A stretch of DNA of 7,851 bases from UBA9715 sp003452695 (GTDB taxonomy: Bacteria > Actinomycetota > Coriobacteriia > Coriobacteriales > Eggerthellaceae), in contig CAMOTA010000133.1 in assembly GCA_946625225.1 (NCBI GenBank), forward strand, positions 1 through 7,851, given 5' to 3'. This document shows, piece by piece, positions 7,068 to 7,851 of this stretch (position 1 is its first letter; each line of letters begins with the position of its first letter). The translations under genes were made by a program, and so were the position numbers. The notes under the pieces were generated by a model, which worked only from the letters and a program-made list of their open reading frames with translations, was not told the DNA's origin and ran no database searches.

Positions 7068-7112
7068 AGATGAGTCCACACTACCTTGGAGGCGCCACAT
7101 CATTCGCCCCCC

Positions 7113-7143
7113 GTGCGTCAGGGGGACGTTTCTCTTGACACAC
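7113..7143 (+). repeat. Palindromic 31-bp element, copy 1
   Basis: The ends (GTGCGTCA and TGACACAC) are complementary over eight positions with one mismatch. The interior can extend the stem through G-C and G-U pairs in + strand RNA, leaving a loop of about 5 nt. This copy is inverted relative to copies 2 and 3: its reverse complement matches copy 2 at 30 of 31 positions. Copies 1 and 2 could therefore also pair with each other into a long stem with a 34-nt loop. Confidence 0.85.
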
Positions 7144-7177
7144 GACGAAACACCAAAAGGCGAGCCCGCCCCGAGAT

Positions 7178-7208
7178 GTGCGTCAAGAGAAACGTCCCCC
7201 TGACGCAC
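7178..7208 (-). repeat. Palindromic 31-bp element, copy 2
   Basis: The outer stem is perfect over 8 bp (GTGCGTCA with TGACGCAC). The interior G-U pairs form only in minus-strand RNA, the sense strand of nrdD and nrdG. It differs from the reverse complement of copy 1 at a single base. Directly after it, at 7209-7216, stands TGACACAC. This looks like the end of a further partial copy, and it pairs with the start of copy 3 (7209-7215 with 7224-7230). Confidence 0.85.
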
Positions 7209-7222
7209 TGACACACGCGAGG

Positions 7223-7252
7223 ATGTGTCAAGAGAAACATCCCCTGACACAC
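7223..7252 (-). repeat. Palindromic element, copy 3 (diverged)
   Basis: Same orientation as copy 2 but one base shorter in the C-tract and with a G-to-A change in the AACGTCC core (AACATCC here). The core ends TGTGTCA and TGACACA remain complementary. The compensated differences between the arms of copies 2 and 3 suggest that the hairpin, not the exact sequence, has been preserved. Confidence 0.8.
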
Positions 7253-7280
7253 GGGTCGCCCACGGTGAGTCAGCGAGGGC

Positions 7281-7375
7281 GCCCGTGGTGCCCCGAATTG
7301 CCGAGAAAAGCCCGCCGACGCGTACTAGCTGCTACGCGAGGCGGGCTTTGAACGGCAAGGCGGGGTGCCACGGGC
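7281..7375. repeat. 95-nt long imperfect hairpin
   Basis: Left and right halves pair in register over almost their whole length: 7281-7288 with 7368-7375, two G-U pairs, 7291-7295 with 7361-7365, 7298-7303 with 7353-7358, 7307-7316 with 7340-7349, and 7319-7324 with 7333-7338. The closing loop is 8 nt (7325-7332). That is about 37 pairs interrupted by small internal loops. The two G-U pairs exist only in + strand RNA. I see no clear target-site duplication around it, so a miniature transposable element is possible but unproven. Confidence 0.85.
7306..7349 (-). terminator. Candidate intrinsic terminator of nrdD (core of the long hairpin)
   Basis: Read on the minus strand, CAAAGCCCGCC is followed by a loop containing its own 6-bp stem, then by GGCGGGCTTTTC. 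A GC-rich stem of seven pairs, extended by A-T pairs and running into four Ts, is the form of a short intrinsic terminator. It lies 117 nt after the nrdD stop codon. The T-tract is short, so termination may be partial. In the + direction only three Ts follow. Confidence 0.45.
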
Positions 7376-7419
7376 GGCCGCAGCGTCGGCTTGATACGCC
7401 GTTCGCAGAACGGCGTACC
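7376..7419. repeat. Tandem hairpin repeat, unit 1
   Basis: A 44-bp unit starting GGCCGCAGCGTCGGC and ending in a perfect hairpin: 7395-7403 (TACGCCGTT) pairs with 7409-7417 (AACGGCGTA) around a 5-nt loop. It begins on the base after the long hairpin ends and repeats 48 nt further on with one substitution. Confidence 0.9.
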
Positions 7420-7423
7420 CCCA

Positions 7424-7467
7424 GGCCGCAGCGTCGGCTTGATACGCCGTTCGTAGAACGGCGTACC
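7424..7467. repeat. Tandem hairpin repeat, unit 2, abutting the nrdD stop codon
   Basis: Identical to unit 1 at 43 of 44 positions; the only difference is C to T at 7454, in the hairpin loop, so the stem (7443-7451 with 7457-7465) is intact. Its last base is also the final base of the nrdD stop codon as read on the minus strand. The first structure behind the nrdD reading frame is therefore this 9-bp hairpin. Confidence 0.9.
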
Positions 7468-7851
7468 TACAGATGAAGCACGCGGTCTTTGATCTCCTCG
7501 GTGCGGCCCTGGTTCCAGTACTGGGTGCCGATGTATCCGCAGGTGCGGCGGGCGACGTTCATCTTGTCCTGGTCGCGGTTGCCGCAGCTGGGGCATTCCC
7601 AGACCAGCTTGCCGTCGTCCTCCACGACCTGGATCTCGCCGTCGAAGCCGCACTCCTGGCAGTAGTCGGACTTGGTGTTCAGCTCGGCGTACATGATGTT
7701 GTCGTAGATGTAGCGCATAAGCGAAAGCACGGCTTCGATGTTGTCCTGCATGTCGGGCACCTCCACGTAGGAGATGGCGCCGCCGGGGGAAAGCTTCTGG
7801 AACTTGGATTCGAACTCCAGCTTCTTGAAAGCGTCGATTTCTTCGGAAACG
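7467..7851 (-). CDS. nrdD: Anaerobic ribonucleoside-triphosphate reductase (NrdD), C-terminal part
   Basis: Only the last 128 codons are present; the reading frame runs off the right edge, so the start lies outside the window. Class III reductase converts ribonucleoside triphosphates to deoxy forms using a glycyl radical and works only without oxygen. The fragment contains GGAISYVEVPDMQDN, a zinc-binding pair of CX2C motifs (CQEC and CPSC), and RRTCGYIGT, whose first Gly (codon at 7536-7538, 22 residues before the end) is the expected radical site. The spacing of these elements is normal for NrdD, so the 3' end appears intact despite the tandem repeat beginning in the stop codon. The activase gene nrdG lies downstream on the same strand. 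Confidence 0.96.
   Translation of the reverse strand, partial: VSEEIDAFKKLEFESKFQKLSPGGAISYVEVPDMQDNIEAVLSLMRYIYDNIMYAELNTKSDYCQECGFDGEIQVVEDDGKLVWECPSCGNRDQDKMNVARRTCGYIGTQYWNQGRTEEIKDRVLHL

Larger units (their letters stand above)
7055..7466. other. Repeat-dense intergenic block between nrdD and nrdG
   Basis: This stretch of about 410 nt holds no credible gene; short open frames in it are translations of the repeats. Going left to right it contains the nrdG leader, three copies of a palindromic element of about 31 bp, a 95-nt imperfect hairpin and two tandem hairpin repeats. These repeat types are unrelated in sequence to one another. The block separates two genes that are normally adjacent. 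I found no convincing promoter for nrdG within it. Confidence 0.85.

Noticed and set aside
7113..7467. CRISPR array
   Set aside because: The repeats are of different types, in mixed orientation, without regular unique spacers, and no cas gene is near.
7225..7653. Short frames in the repeat block with repeated peptides such as RRLDTPF
   Set aside because: The repeated peptides are direct translations of the tandem DNA repeat and occur on both strands; neither frame has a plausible ribosome site or known homology, and one runs into nrdD.

Overview
The window is high-GC, densely coding bacterial DNA, best matched to the actinobacterial class Coriobacteriia, probably an Eggerthellaceae-type gut anaerobe. 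This is inferred from the gene set (murA, a LytR_C protein, a class III anaerobic ribonucleotide reductase, and a Ser/Thr kinase ending in a NADase-type glycan-binding domain). It also rests on a composition in which ATA still serves as a common isoleucine codon despite the high GC. The genus cannot be fixed from the sequence alone.

Layout. Positions 1-340 hold no convincing gene; they contain nested inverted repeats and a probable murA promoter. On the + strand, murA (341-1717) is followed after 3 nt by a membrane-anchored protein with a degenerate LCP-like region and a C-terminal LytR_C domain (1721-3235). This gene converges on a minus-strand pair with only 29 nt between the two stop codons, and a stem-loop carries one stop codon in each arm. 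Reading leftwards on the minus strand, the genes are nrdD (partial, entering from the right edge, 7467-7851), nrdG (6503-7054), a transmembrane Ser/Thr kinase (4629-6350) and a putative secreted M15-family D-Ala-D-Ala dipeptidase lipoprotein (3265-4566).

The 412 nt between nrdD and nrdG are packed with structured repeats. There are three copies of a roughly 31-bp imperfect palindrome in mixed orientation, a 95-nt imperfect hairpin whose core looks like an intrinsic terminator for nrdD, and two 44-bp copies of a hairpin-containing tandem repeat that reach the nrdD stop codon. No protein is evident there.

How the genes fit together. Four genes point at the cell envelope: MurA commits UDP-GlcNAc to peptidoglycan; the LytR_C protein is probably envelope-associated; the kinase couples a cytoplasmic catalytic domain to an outer PstP-like module and a putative glycan-binding domain; and the adjacent lipoprotein would cleave D-Ala-D-Ala-type peptides outside the cell. 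The kinase and lipoprotein look like an operon, with a candidate promoter upstream of the kinase. nrdD and nrdG form the oxygen-sensitive reductase and its activase, which fits an anaerobic lifestyle. The parts most worth attention are the kinase architecture, the kinase/dipeptidase pairing, the LCP-like protein lacking its expected arginines, and the repeat block between nrdD and nrdG.
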